In this document: one piece after another, positions 26,520 to 36,316 of the stretch
Layout of the letters: every line of letters begins with the position of its first letter
How positions within the stretch are numbered: position 1 is the first letter of the stretch
Assembly (NCBI RefSeq): GCF_947502415.1
Contig: NZ_CANMZV010000011.1
Span: 1 to 64,000, forward strand
Reading direction: 5' to 3'
DNA length: 64,000 bases
Source of the DNA: an uncultured Photobacterium sp.
GTDB lineage: Bacteria > Pseudomonadota > Gammaproteobacteria > Enterobacterales > Vibrionaceae
The notes under the pieces: model-generated
Told to the model about the DNA's origin: nothing
What the model saw: only the letters and a program-made list of their open reading frames with translations
The model's database searches: none
Program-made: the position numbers and the translations under genes

Positions 26520-28688
26520 TCATTCGAATAATTTGTTAACGACAGCATTGGCTCGTTGGTGCCAGTTTTGTTTTTGCGTACCGCCGGAGCTGGCAAATTC
26601 AGCCAAGTCTGGGTAAGCCTGTAAAATGTCAGTTCGCTCTGATGGGTGTGCCCAGTTTGAGTCAATCAGTAGCCCCCACGGTGTACCGTTTACGCCGTGA
26701 AAACTATCGCAGTTTGGTCCGGGGCAGTTTTCACTGTTATATATTGAAGTGTCTTGTTGTGTTGAAAAGAAGCGATCGGATGCGAGAGATGTCAGGCAGT
26801 GGCCTTTCAGGTGGATCTCTAATTCACGTCCGGGGTATTCCACATCGAATGAATTACCATGGAAGCGGCCTTCAGGGGCAAAAATGAAGGGATTTAATGG
26901 CATGTCCGGCCCGTTAGTAATAGCAGATTTAAACGGAATGCTGACAACAAAGCTGAATTGATCTGCGGCATCTTTATTACACCCTCGCCATACTCGGTAA
27001 AATTTACCGGCATCACCGGAACATTCTGGAGGGGAGAACTCGTCTTTAAGGTTACTGGATATAAGAGCAACCGCGTTTGTTTGCTCCTCTTCAATAACTA
27101 CTTGGCTGTGAAGGGTTTTATTATTGACAACGATTTTTGCGCTATCGGCATCTACTTGTGACCGCGCAATGTTGTCGAGCTGTACCGCAAAACCATTGGA
27201 GTATGTTGCACCGTAGGCTTGGAGTTTTCCATAAATGTCGTAGCGAACGATGTTTCCATCTTGGTTTGAAACCGTATCTATCCGGTAGTACATGACAATA
27301 TCATTGAAGTCATAATCTCCTTTTTCAGGCCAATTATCTTCATAAGCAAGCGTTACCCAGGTTCCTTCACCAGGGTAATAGTTATGAGTTAATGTTTGTT
27401 CTTCAATTGTAATAGGGTAGTCTTCGACTTCACCATAAGTCACACCGCCAAAATAAGTCAGGCCGGGTGCGTTTCCTATTCTAAAACGAGCCCATGTAGT
27501 TCCAGCTTTAGCATCTTCCGGTACCCGGACCTTTAAAGTATGAGTTCCGGGTATCAGGTACTCATCAGTAATGGATTGTTCGTTATCACCACTGAAAGTA
27601 CCGTCACCATCCCAGTCAAACCAGCCGTTGACATAACCAATAGCTTCACCTCCGACAGTGACGTTGATTAATACGTCAGAACCTTGTTTAAAGTTAGTGG
27701 CAAAAGAAACGCCGTCTTCATCGTTTGGCGAGCCGTTATTATCATCTGAACTAGGTGAAACAGCAGCAATACCTTCACTGTCGATTTGGGAACCTAAAAA
27801 GAAGTTTGGTCCAATAAAGTGGCGTGGGCCGTTTTCAACAAGTGATGTTTTGTAACTATCAGGTGCGTCGCCAAAATCAGTATTGCTAGCTGTGACGGGA
27901 GCGCTGGCACATCGCGCACCATCATTTTTATTTGATGAGGGACCATCGGCAAAGAATTCCGCCTGAGGCTTTAAGTTTCCTAAGTCACGTAAATCTAATC
28001 GGTATATCTTTCCATCATGATTGTTGCTGATATACATAAAACCGGATTTATCGAAATACTGAGCGCCAAACGTTGTTTTACCGGTTAGCTCTGTAGCACC
28101 TATTTTTGTTTTGCTGGCGTTGCCTGAACTATCAAAGGTAAATAAGTAAAGGTCTCTGTTCGTATTTTCTACAGCGAATAACTCACCGGTTTCTGGGTAA
28201 AATGCAAAGTCAGTAAGACTTATGTCTGCATCTGATGCTGACATAACTGTAGTCGCTGTGAGGTTTTCATCGCCTAGGCTTAAATCTATTTTGAACATGC
28301 CTTGGTTTTGTAAATAGAGGAAATAATTGTTGTCGAAAACATCTCCGACAAAAAAGCTTTTTCCTTCCGGTAGCCCTGATTGAAGATTTAAATCTTCAAT
28401 GCGATATTCCTGATTTATGCGGGTGATGGTTTTTGCAGCCTTGTTCCAGCCATATATGTAGCGGTCGGTTTTATTAAAGCCGACGGCATTAATCACACCA
28501 CTGGCTCCTGTATTTGTGCTTACAGTTTGATAATTCCCCGTTGACAGGTCGACAGCATAAACGGTTGCTGGTTCTCCTTGAAAAAGAAATGCTTCTGTAG
28601 GGCATTCCCCAAATGGCTTAGCTGCCATTGCTGCGGGTGGAGAAAGGAAAAGAATTGGGGTTATTATTGAGCGCATAAATTTTTTCAT
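26520..28688 (-). CDS. LruC-domain secreted/outer-surface protein
   Basis: 722 residues with a signal peptide ending AAMAAKP. Residues ~25-260 form repeats resembling a beta-propeller (TVYAVDLSTGNYQTV, RYIYGWNKAAKTITRI, LYLFTFDSSGNAS, MYISNNHDGKIYRLD). The middle has the GEVEDYPI-type segment after FRIGNAPG (a Ca-rich beta-sandwich module often seen in surface proteins). From ~440 the LruC domain begins: YEDNWPEKGDYDFNDIVMYY, then VRYDIYGKLQAYGATYSNGF, and HLKGHCLTSLASDRFF. The DFNDIV Asp residues look like a calcium site. LruC was named from Leptospira; function is not established. ATG start with AAGGAAGAG upstream. Confidence 0.82.
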   Translation of the reverse strand: MKKFMRSIITPILFLSPPAAMAAKPFGECPTEAFLFQGEPATVYAVDLSTGNYQTVSTNTGASGVINAVGFNKTDRYIYGWNKAAKTITRINQEYRIEDLNLQSGLPEGKSFFVGDVFDNNYFLYLQNQGMFKIDLSLGDENLTATTVMSASDADISLTDFAFYPETGELFAVENTNRDLYLFTFDSSGNASKTKIGATELTGKTTFGAQYFDKSGFMYISNNHDGKIYRLDLRDLGNLKPQAEFFADGPSSNKNDGARCASAPVTASNTDFGDAPDSYKTSLVENGPRHFIGPNFFLGSQIDSEGIAAVSPSSDDNNGSPNDEDGVSFATNFKQGSDVLINVTVGGEAIGYVNGWFDWDGDGTFSGDNEQSITDEYLIPGTHTLKVRVPEDAKAGTTWARFRIGNAPGLTYFGGVTYGEVEDYPITIEEQTLTHNYYPGEGTWVTLAYEDNWPEKGDYDFNDIVMYYRIDTVSNQDGNIVRYDIYGKLQAYGATYSNGFAVQLDNIARSQVDADSAKIVVNNKTLHSQVVIEEEQTNAVALISSNLKDEFSPPECSGDAGKFYRVWRGCNKDAADQFSFVVSIPFKSAITNGPDMPLNPFIFAPEGRFHGNSFDVEYPGRELEIHLKGHCLTSLASDRFFSTQQDTSIYNSENCPGPNCDSFHGVNGTPWGLLIDSNWAHPSERTDILQAYPDLAEFASSGGTQKQNWHQRANAVVNKLFE

Positions 28689-28976
28689 TTGCTTTTACTC
28701 TTCCTTGTGAATTTAACTTGTTGTTTTAACTACAAGAAAGAGGCCAGAAATAACACGCTATAAGTTTTTGTTAAATTTCTTTTTTTTCAATGTCTTATGG
28801 TTTGGTTTTGTTTGAAGTCCTTGTTTTGACAACAGATTTAAATGGAAATTCGCAAATTGGGAATGAATAAGGGAAATGATGCAATGCACTAATAACCATT
28901 ATGAACACGACATTATGGCCTTTGGAGCCCCCAGAGTTATAGGGGGCTGTTAGTTACTACTTATATTTTGGCTGTT

Positions 28977-29796
28977 TTTTCTCGGGAATCGACATTATGG
29001 TCGGCATTGGCAACTTCACATAATAAAGAGGCCATTGCGAGATTCACTGTCGGCGTATCAACCGCACCTTCGTCAGTGCCTTCGTTCATTAGATGGCGGC
29101 TGGGCTTTGGGCGTACTGGTCTACAACTACATTATTGGACAGCTTGGAGTGACAGAACTTGCAATTATCAGCCTGTTGTCACCGATTGAAGGTGTGTTAA
29201 TTTCTAGTTTCATCGGCTTTGCCGTGGCAGCTTCAACTATTCTTGGTCATGAGCTGGGTGCTGAGAATTACCAGCGAGCCTGGCAGCAGTCTTGGTTGTT
29301 TATTGGTCTGAGTGCTTCGCTGGTATTGATGTTGGGGCTAGCCGTATTGTTGTTCCATGATGGCGTCGGCAGTTTGCTGGCTAAAGTGGATACGCCTAAT
29401 TTAGAAATGGCTGTTAATGTCACTTTAGTTCTGGCGTTGGGTTTGTTCCTCAAAGTGTACAATATGGTTGGTATCAGTGGCGTGCTGCGTAGTGGTGGTG
29501 ATATTCGTTACAGTATTTTTATTGTTCTGTTTGGCCAATGGGGAATTGGCATACCGATAGCGGTTATCACTGGTATTGTACTGGGGTCGCCACTGCATTG
29601 GGTGATGTTGGCAATTTTGAGCGAAGAGTTAGTTAAAGTCTTGCTGATAACTCATCGCATCAAAGGCCGTCGATGGCTGACAAATTTGATCAGTGACGAA
29701 CCCGAAGAAAGTAGACAGGATGATTGTGTTGTTTCTGCCTCTCTCCCCGCAATAAATGTGATAGAATCCCGCCAGTTTTATTTAATACCAAGCTGA
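28977..29796 (+). pseudogene. MATE-family efflux transporter, 5'-truncated and frameshifted
   Basis: From ~29100 the frame reads as the C-terminal half of a MATE transporter (ALGVLVYNYIIGQLG, AAASTILGHELGAENYQRAW, NMVGISGVLRSGGDIRYSI, FGQWGIGIPIAVITG), ending at 29796. The first ~200 residues are missing. Traces of MATE-like sequence upstream lie in other frames (GIDIMVGIGNF near 28988 and VPSFIRW near 29075), interrupted by TAATAA. A full transporter has 12 membrane segments; about five remain here. It is a decayed gene rather than a working half-transporter. It ends 17 bp before hrpA. Confidence 0.75.
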
Positions 29797-29812
29797 AATA
29801 TCAGGAATTCCT

Positions 29813-32800
29813 TTGACTCAGTCGAATACCTCTCAGTCAGACGTTTTGAATAATGAAAAAACGTTAAAAGCCGCGATTAAAGATTGCATGATCCGCGATC
29901 GTTTTCGTTTGCACAAGCGAGTGCAGGGTGCGGCAAGAATTAATAATGAAACGGCTAAACATGCTGTTTTCGATGAAATTGCATTAGATATTGCCAAATC
30001 AATGCAAACTGTTGAGTTGCGCTCAACGCAACGTCCGAAAATTACCTATCCGGAACAACTCCCGGTAAGCCAGAAAAAAGATGAAATTGCCGAAGCGATC
30101 AAAAACAACCAGGTTGTGATCGTGGCAGGTGAAACCGGTTCGGGTAAGACGACCCAGTTGCCGAAAATCTGTATGGAGCTAGGCTTAGGCACTTCCGGCA
30201 TGATTGGTCACACCCAGCCACGCCGTCTGGCTGCACGCTCGGTTGCCAGTCGTATTGCCGAAGAGCTTCAGTGTGAATTGGGTTCTTATGTTGGTTATAA
30301 GGTTCGATTCAACGACAAAGTATCGGATCGGAGTCAGGTAAAACTGATGACCGACGGTATTTTGTTAGCTGAAATTCAGAGCGATCGTTATCTTAGCCAG
30401 TACGACACGATTATTATCGATGAAGCTCACGAACGTAGCCTGAATATCGATTTTATTCTGGGCTATCTGCGAGAGCTATTGCCGAAACGCCCTGATTTGA
30501 AAGTGATCATTACGTCGGCAACTATCGACCCTGAGCGTTTTTCTAAGCACTTCAGAAATGCGCCGATCATTGAAGTGTCGGGACGTACCTATCCGGTAGA
30601 AGTTCGTTACCGTCCAATATCTGAAGATGCTGATGACAGCGACCGCGATCAGCTACAGGCAATTTTCGATGCGGTAGATGAGCTGTGCGATGAAGGTTTG
30701 GGGGATATCCTGATCTTCATGAATGGTGAACGCGAGATCCGTGATACTGCGGATGCGCTGGAAAAACGTAACCTGCGTGATACGGAAGTATTGCCACTGT
30801 ATGCCCGCTTATCGGCAGGTGAGCAGAATCGGGTTTTCCAGTCTCACGCCGGGCGTCGTATTATCCTTTCAACCAACGTTGCAGAAACCTCTCTGACTGT
30901 ACCGGGTATCAAATATGTTATTGACCCGGGTACAGCTCGTATCAGTCGTTATAGCTACCGTACTAAGGTACAGCGACTGCCTATTGAGCGTATTTCACAG
31001 GCAAGTGCTAACCAGCGTAAAGGTCGATGTGGTCGTGTTCAGGAAGGTATCTGTATTCGTCTTTACTCAGAAGACGATTTCCTGTCTCGTCCAGAGTTTA
31101 CCGATCCTGAGATCCTGCGTACCAACCTGGCATCCGTTATCCTGCAGATGACAGCGATTGGTCTTGGTGATATCCAGGCCTTCCCGTTTGTTGAAGCGCC
31201 GGATAACCGCAATATTCAGGATGGTATTCGCCTGCTTGAAGAGCTGGGTGCGATTAATCCGAAAGCCAAAGACCCGCGAAAGCGTTTATCTGCGATTGGC
31301 CGCCAGCTGGCTCGTTTACCAATTGACCCGCGTTTGGCTCGTATGGTACTGGAAGCACCTAAGCAAGGTTCGCTGCGTGAGGTTATGATCATTGCTTGTG
31401 CTCTGTCTATCCAGGATCCGCGTGAGCGTCCGATGGAGAAACAGCAGGCATCTGATGAAAAACATCGCCGTTTCTATGATAAAGAATCTGACTTCGTTAC
31501 TTTTGTAAATCTTTGGGATTATATCCAGGAACAGCAGAAAGCGCTGTCGGGCAACCAGTTCCGTAAACAGTGTAAGAAAGAATATCTGAACTACCTGCGT
31601 ATCCGCGAATGGCAGGATATCTACTATCAGGTTAGCCAGGTTGTCAAAGAGCTGGAATTACGCGTAAACGAGCAAGAGGCAAGTTACCAGGGTATTCATA
31701 CTGCGCTGCTATCGGGTATGTTGTCTCACATCGGCCTGAAAGATCAGGAGAAGAATGAATATCAGGGCGCGCGTAACGCCAGATTCAATATTTTCCCGGG
31801 CTCTGGTATTTTTAAAAAACAACCGAAGTGGGTAATGGTCGCTGAGCTGGTGGAAACATCAAGGCTATGGGGACGTATTGCCGCCAAGATCCAGCCTGAA
31901 TGGGTTGAGCCGTTGGCCGAACACCTGCTGAAGCGCAGTTACAGCGAACCGCATTGGGAGAAGAAACAAGCAGCTGTTGCCGCTTTTGAAAAAGTGACAT
32001 TGTACGGGATCCCTGTGATTGCCAAGCGTAAGGTCAACTACGGCAAAATTGATGCGGTTCTTTCTCGTGAAATCTTCATTCGTTCTGCATTGGTTGAAGG
32101 TGACTGGGAGACAAAGCATAAGTTTTACCATCAGAACCGTAAATTATTGCGTGAAGTTGAAGAGCTGGAGCACAAGTCCCGTCGCCGCGATATTTTGATT
32201 GATGATGACGCATTGTTCGAGTTTTACGATCAGCGCATTGAACATACCGTTGTATCAGGTCGCCATTTTGATAGCTGGTGGAAAAAGGCCTCGCGCGAAA
32301 ATACCGATCTGCTGAACTTTGAACGTGAGATGCTGTTCAAAGGTGATGCCAGCCATGTTACCGAGCTGGATTATCCGAACTTCTGGCACCAGGGAAATCT
32401 GAAGTTTAAATTAAGCTATCAGTTTGAACCGGGAGAAGACAGTGACGGTGTAACGGTACATGTGCCATTGCCGATTCTGAACCAGGTTGAGCCAGATGGT
32501 TTTGACTGGCAGATCCCGGGCTTGCGTCACGAATTGGTGGTTGCGCTTATTAAGTCGTTGCCAAAACCTGTGCGTCGTAATTTTGTACCGGCACCTAATT
32601 ATGCTGATGCCTTTATGGCACGAGCAGAGGCGATGGCAATGCCGCTGTTAGACTCTTTGGAAAAAGAGCTGAAGCGTATTTCCGGCGTTACTGTTCTTCG
32701 TGAGGACTGGAATCTAGAACAGGTGTCAGATCACCTGAAAATTACTTTCCGTGTTGTTGACCATCGCAATCGGAAGCTAAGGGAGAGCAAGGATCTTTAC

Positions 32801-33727
32801 AGCCTGAAAGAGGGCTTGAAAGAGAAAGTTCAGGAAACCCTGTCAAAGGTTGCAGATGATGATATTGAGCAGGAAGGGCTGAAAACCTGGAGTTTCGGTA
32901 AGCTACCTGAACGTTATCAGCAAAAGCGTGGCGGGTTTGAAGTTAAAGCGTATCCGGCGATTGTTGATAACAAGGACTCGGTAGGCATCAAGCTGTTTGA
33001 GACCGAAGAAGAGCAGCGTACTGCGATGCAGCAAGGTCAGCGTCGTCTGGTATTGCTGAACGTGCCTTCACCTATTAAATATTTGCATGCGAATTTGCCG
33101 AATAAGTCGAAGCTGGGTTTGTACTTCAATCCTTATGGTCGTGTGATGGATCTGATTGATGACTGTATTGCCTGTGGTATCGATAAGCTTATCGAAGAGA
33201 AGGGCGGTTTAGTTTGGGAGTCTGATGCTTTTGAAGCGCTCAAGGAGCACATCCGTGCGGAGCTCGGAGATGCGGTGGTTGATATCGCCAAGCAAGTCGA
33301 AGAGATCCTGACAACGGCATTTAATATCAATAAACGCCTGAAAGGTCGTGTTGACCTGACGATGGCGTTTGCTCTGTCAGATATCAAAGCGCAAATTGAA
33401 GGGCTTATTTTCAAGGGCTTTGCGACTGAGTGTGGTTGGCGTAAGCTGCCGGATATTCTGCGTTATATGAGGGCCATTGAGCGCCGGATGGAGAAGTTAC
33501 CGATTGATCCGAATAAAGACCGCATGCATATCATTAAGATTGAGTCTGTGGTATCGGATTACAAGGAGCTATTGAATAAGATCCCGAAAGGTCAGCCGGT
33601 TCCGCAGAAGGTTAAAGATATCCGCTGGATGATTGAAGAGCTGCGTGTCAGTTTCTTTGCTCAACAATTGGGTACACCTTATCCAGTATCAGATAAGCGT
33701 GTGCGCAACGCGATTAATGAGTGCTAA
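29813..33727 (+). CDS. hrpA: ATP-dependent RNA helicase HrpA
   Basis: 1304 residues, the normal size for HrpA. The start is TTG with AGGA six to seven bases upstream (MTQSNTSQSDVLNNEK). Motifs: I GETGSGKTT, Ia TQPRRLAARS, II DEAH, III SATID, V STNVAETSLTVPGI, VI QRKGRCGR. The HA2/OB region and the long DUF3418-type C-terminal domain follow (WWKKASRENTDLLNFE, ANLPNKSKLGLYFNPYGR). HrpA resolves stalled or collided ribosomes on mRNA in E. coli and processes some mRNAs. Followed by a strong terminator. Confidence 0.95.
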   Translation: MTQSNTSQSDVLNNEKTLKAAIKDCMIRDRFRLHKRVQGAARINNETAKHAVFDEIALDIAKSMQTVELRSTQRPKITYPEQLPVSQKKDEIAEAIKNNQVVIVAGETGSGKTTQLPKICMELGLGTSGMIGHTQPRRLAARSVASRIAEELQCELGSYVGYKVRFNDKVSDRSQVKLMTDGILLAEIQSDRYLSQYDTIIIDEAHERSLNIDFILGYLRELLPKRPDLKVIITSATIDPERFSKHFRNAPIIEVSGRTYPVEVRYRPISEDADDSDRDQLQAIFDAVDELCDEGLGDILIFMNGEREIRDTADALEKRNLRDTEVLPLYARLSAGEQNRVFQSHAGRRIILSTNVAETSLTVPGIKYVIDPGTARISRYSYRTKVQRLPIERISQASANQRKGRCGRVQEGICIRLYSEDDFLSRPEFTDPEILRTNLASVILQMTAIGLGDIQAFPFVEAPDNRNIQDGIRLLEELGAINPKAKDPRKRLSAIGRQLARLPIDPRLARMVLEAPKQGSLREVMIIACALSIQDPRERPMEKQQASDEKHRRFYDKESDFVTFVNLWDYIQEQQKALSGNQFRKQCKKEYLNYLRIREWQDIYYQVSQVVKELELRVNEQEASYQGIHTALLSGMLSHIGLKDQEKNEYQGARNARFNIFPGSGIFKKQPKWVMVAELVETSRLWGRIAAKIQPEWVEPLAEHLLKRSYSEPHWEKKQAAVAAFEKVTLYGIPVIAKRKVNYGKIDAVLSREIFIRSALVEGDWETKHKFYHQNRKLLREVEELEHKSRRRDILIDDDALFEFYDQRIEHTVVSGRHFDSWWKKASRENTDLLNFEREMLFKGDASHVTELDYPNFWHQGNLKFKLSYQFEPGEDSDGVTVHVPLPILNQVEPDGFDWQIPGLRHELVVALIKSLPKPVRRNFVPAPNYADAFMARAEAMAMPLLDSLEKELKRISGVTVLREDWNLEQVSDHLKITFRVVDHRNRKLRESKDLYSLKEGLKEKVQETLSKVADDDIEQEGLKTWSFGKLPERYQQKRGGFEVKAYPAIVDNKDSVGIKLFETEEEQRTAMQQGQRRLVLLNVPSPIKYLHANLPNKSKLGLYFNPYGRVMDLIDDCIACGIDKLIEEKGGLVWESDAFEALKEHIRAELGDAVVDIAKQVEEILTTAFNINKRLKGRVDLTMAFALSDIKAQIEGLIFKGFATECGWRKLPDILRYMRAIERRMEKLPIDPNKDRMHIIKIESVVSDYKELLNKIPKGQPVPQKVKDIRWMIEELRVSFFAQQLGTPYPVSDKRVRNAINEC

Positions 33728-33752
33728 TTAATCACGGTTTGTTGCTCATATT

Positions 33753-33782
33753 AAGCCGAAGCTGATGCTTCGGCTTTTTTGT
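33753..33782 (+). terminator. Rho-independent terminator of hrpA
   Basis: AAGCCGAAGC pairs with GCTTCGGCTT around TGAT and continues into T6. Confidence 0.92.
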
Positions 33783-33835
33783 ACTTAAAGAAGCGCCTTA
33801 AGATGCTTATTTAGGAAGGGATGCGGATGATAGAT

Positions 33836-33865
33836 ATAAAAAAGCGGAGTATAAGACTCCGCTTT
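33836..33865 (-). terminator. Rho-independent terminator of gsk
   Basis: AAAGCGGAGT pairs with ACTCCGCTTT around ATAAG; on the minus strand the T run continues for six bases. Confidence 0.9.
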
Positions 33866-33879
33866 ATGGGGGATATCAA

Positions 33880-35184
33880 TTAACGTTCCCAGTATGCTTC
33901 TTCCAGGCAATCATCTCGTTCTGGCAGACCACGCGAAAGGCGAGGTGCATGCTGGGTTAGTACTTCATAGCTTACGCGGTTTGAGTACTGGCAGATCTGT
34001 GAGAATGATGAATATGTCAGGAACTTGCCAATGTGCTTGCCTGAATTTGGTACGTTTGCCTTGTGGTAGCGGTTGGCAGACATATCGTGTAATAGGGCCG
34101 ATAGTGCAGCATCACCAGCACCGTTGGTGTTTTTGATTTCTACCGGACCACCTAGGTAAGGTGCGATGTGTGAGTATACGCGGATAGGATCTTCACAGTC
34201 GGCTTTAGCCATTGGGCGACTGAATTCATATTTGTTGAATTCAGCAATACGACCAGGCAGTAGCGGTAATGTTGACTCGCGCTTTAACGTCTCATCGGTG
34301 TAGCCTGCCATATAAAGGCCAACCGGACCGGCAGTACATAGCACCAGGTCAACCCATTCAAGGGCTTTGTCAGCAGCAAGTAGCGGATCTTTTTCGCCAG
34401 TCAGTGCTTCAGCTTCTTCTTCGTTCATAGCAACGCAAGTTACATGTTCTTTCAGAAACTTAATCCACCATTCCTGCTTGTCTTCGATGACGTACTTGGT
34501 TCCCAAGGTCAGAACAACAGGAACATTATTCTTCTTAGCATGCTCAATGGCTTTTAGTGCCGATTCTTTCATCGGCGCGCCAGGCTTACCGCGTACAAGG
34601 TAAGAAGAAAGCACAAGCGCTGATGCATTTTTAAATGCGCACTCTGGAATATGTTCTGGCGTTAGCTGGTTCATTTCACCTTCATTGATCGCGAAGGTTC
34701 GTTCGCCATCTTTGGTGATAAGCGTATAGCAGCGGCCGATAGGTCCATCAACAGGCTGTAGGTGATCCAGATCCATACGGCTGGATGTATTACATAAGTA
34801 GCGGTAAGCGTATGATCCGATTTTCAGATCTTTACTCATTACACCTAGCAGGATTGATTTATCATCAGCCAGCACAGAGTAGTTATGTAGTGTATTACCA
34901 ATGGTATCACCAGGATATTCGTGGCTGATCAGGTTGCGTTCTTGTAGTTCCTGATAAAGCAGTTCCGCTTTGTCTTCGTCAAGTACTAGAGAATGGCCTT
35001 TGCTTAAGGCGTGGCGTTGCAGGAAATCATCGTCAATACGAGCTTCGATATCAACAATAGTCTGACCAACACCCACTAGGTGGGTTCGAGATAGCGGATT
35101 TTCTTGCTGGATTTGAGCAACTAATGGATCGCGGGCATTGACTGGAAAGTAATGCTTTGATTTACGCTGACCAGGGAATTTCAT
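33880..35184 (-). CDS. gsk: Inosine-guanosine kinase
   Basis: 434 residues, the same length as E. coli Gsk and collinear with it (MKFPGQRKSKHYFPVNARDP at the start, LPERDDCLEEAYWER at the end). PfkB/ribokinase-fold enzyme that phosphorylates inosine and guanosine for purine salvage in the cytosol. Landmarks: GDTIGNTLHNYSVLADD, GSYAYRYLCNTSSR, LTLGTKYVI, AMNEEEAEALTG, CTAGPVGLYMAG and the catalytic NTNGAGDAALSALLHD. Functionally connected to the purine-releasing 5'-nucleotidase at the other end of the window, though not adjacent. Confidence 0.96.
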   Translation of the reverse strand: MKFPGQRKSKHYFPVNARDPLVAQIQQENPLSRTHLVGVGQTIVDIEARIDDDFLQRHALSKGHSLVLDEDKAELLYQELQERNLISHEYPGDTIGNTLHNYSVLADDKSILLGVMSKDLKIGSYAYRYLCNTSSRMDLDHLQPVDGPIGRCYTLITKDGERTFAINEGEMNQLTPEHIPECAFKNASALVLSSYLVRGKPGAPMKESALKAIEHAKKNNVPVVLTLGTKYVIEDKQEWWIKFLKEHVTCVAMNEEEAEALTGEKDPLLAADKALEWVDLVLCTAGPVGLYMAGYTDETLKRESTLPLLPGRIAEFNKYEFSRPMAKADCEDPIRVYSHIAPYLGGPVEIKNTNGAGDAALSALLHDMSANRYHKANVPNSGKHIGKFLTYSSFSQICQYSNRVSYEVLTQHAPRLSRGLPERDDCLEEAYWER

Positions 35185-35446
35185 GTGTGAAAGCTATCGG
35201 TTTTTAGGGGATTTTGTTTGATTCTATCACAAAAATGGGATTTATATTCCAATTCATTGCATGAAGGTGAGGAATTTGGTTCTTTTGCTTTATTTTTAAA
35301 CAGTAGATGGCTTGTCAGATTATTAGGTTAGACGTAAGTTTTTGTTAATTTGCGGGATTTTTGTTCAAATAGAATACAGCCACTTATGAGGGCAGCTGTA
35401 TATTGATTATAGATAAAGGCATTTATTGATGCATTTAAAGGCTTTT

Positions 35447-36142
35447 TTACCCAAGTAATTTGGGCTCATGCGCTCTGGAACCGCCGACTGGCCTATTTAC
35501 GCTAATTGACCGGCCTTTTTTCATGCCTTTCTCATAGTCATCAGTCATCGCCTTCATTGCTTCTTGAAGTTGCTTTTTGAAGGTTTCGCGATCGATGTTT
35601 TCGAACTCTTTGTCGATATAGTTTGTCATGCGTTTGTCATGATCATCATCGGTATTGAGTTCCGGAAGTTTTTCTAATGCACCTTCAATCCATCCAGCAA
35701 GAAATGAACTGACACGACGGCTGACTTCAGCTGAACTGGTACCCGTTCCGGCAAAGCTGTTGCGGAACTGGCCTGTTTGCTGGTTCATCTCGCGGTAGAC
35801 GACATCAAAGGCGAAAGCTGCAAAAATGGCGCGTTCGGCGACGCCGATAAATTCGGCCTGCTTTAACCCTTTGTAGTTGGTTAAAACACATTCAACGCCA
35901 AAACGACGGTTGATACCGCGAATAATTTTAAGGATTTGTTGGCTAATGTCGGTTGGCAGTAAAGTAGAAGACTTGGTTTTGCCCATCTGAATGAATTCAA
36001 TATCGTCTTTTTCCAGACCATATTTGAGCATTAGCCTGTGCGCCATCTTAATAGCTTGTGCGGCTTCGTTGATGTTCGCAGAGTTACCCAGCTCTAGGCA
36101 TTTCGCAATCTTTTTTAGCGCCTTTCGCTTCTGTTCAGACAT
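35447..36142 (-). CDS. DUF2786-domain protein
   Basis: 231 residues. The N-terminal ~45 residues (KALKKIAKCLELGNSANINEAAQAIKMAHRLMLKYGL) match the DUF2786 helical motif, followed by a mixed alpha/beta domain with CVLTNYKGLKQAEFIGV and the tail AVMKAMTDDYEKGMKKGRSIS-like basic segment. DUF2786 proteins occur in both phages and chromosomes and have no settled function. No phage genes are nearby. Divergent from the zinc-finger-like gene at 36317. Confidence 0.75.
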   Translation of the reverse strand: MSEQKRKALKKIAKCLELGNSANINEAAQAIKMAHRLMLKYGLEKDDIEFIQMGKTKSSTLLPTDISQQILKIIRGINRRFGVECVLTNYKGLKQAEFIGVAERAIFAAFAFDVVYREMNQQTGQFRNSFAGTGTSSAEVSRRVSSFLAGWIEGALEKLPELNTDDDHDKRMTNYIDKEFENIDRETFKKQLQEAMKAMTDDYEKGMKKGRSISVNRPVGGSRAHEPKLLG

Positions 36143-36316
36143 TCAATCATACTCATTCACAAAATGGTCGCGTATTTTAGCTTTTTATGCCACTTAGTAC
36201 AATTATCCAAGTGAAATCGAGTGAGGGTCAAAGGGGGAGTGGGTGCAGATGAACTTGAGAAACTGGATCTTGAAACGCATAATTGATAAGTGATTATTCG
36301 ACATAATAAAGCTGAC

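Noticed and set aside
29035..29796. Functional half-size MATE transporter
   Set aside because: Only about five membrane segments, no proper start, and upstream family traces in other frames with stops.
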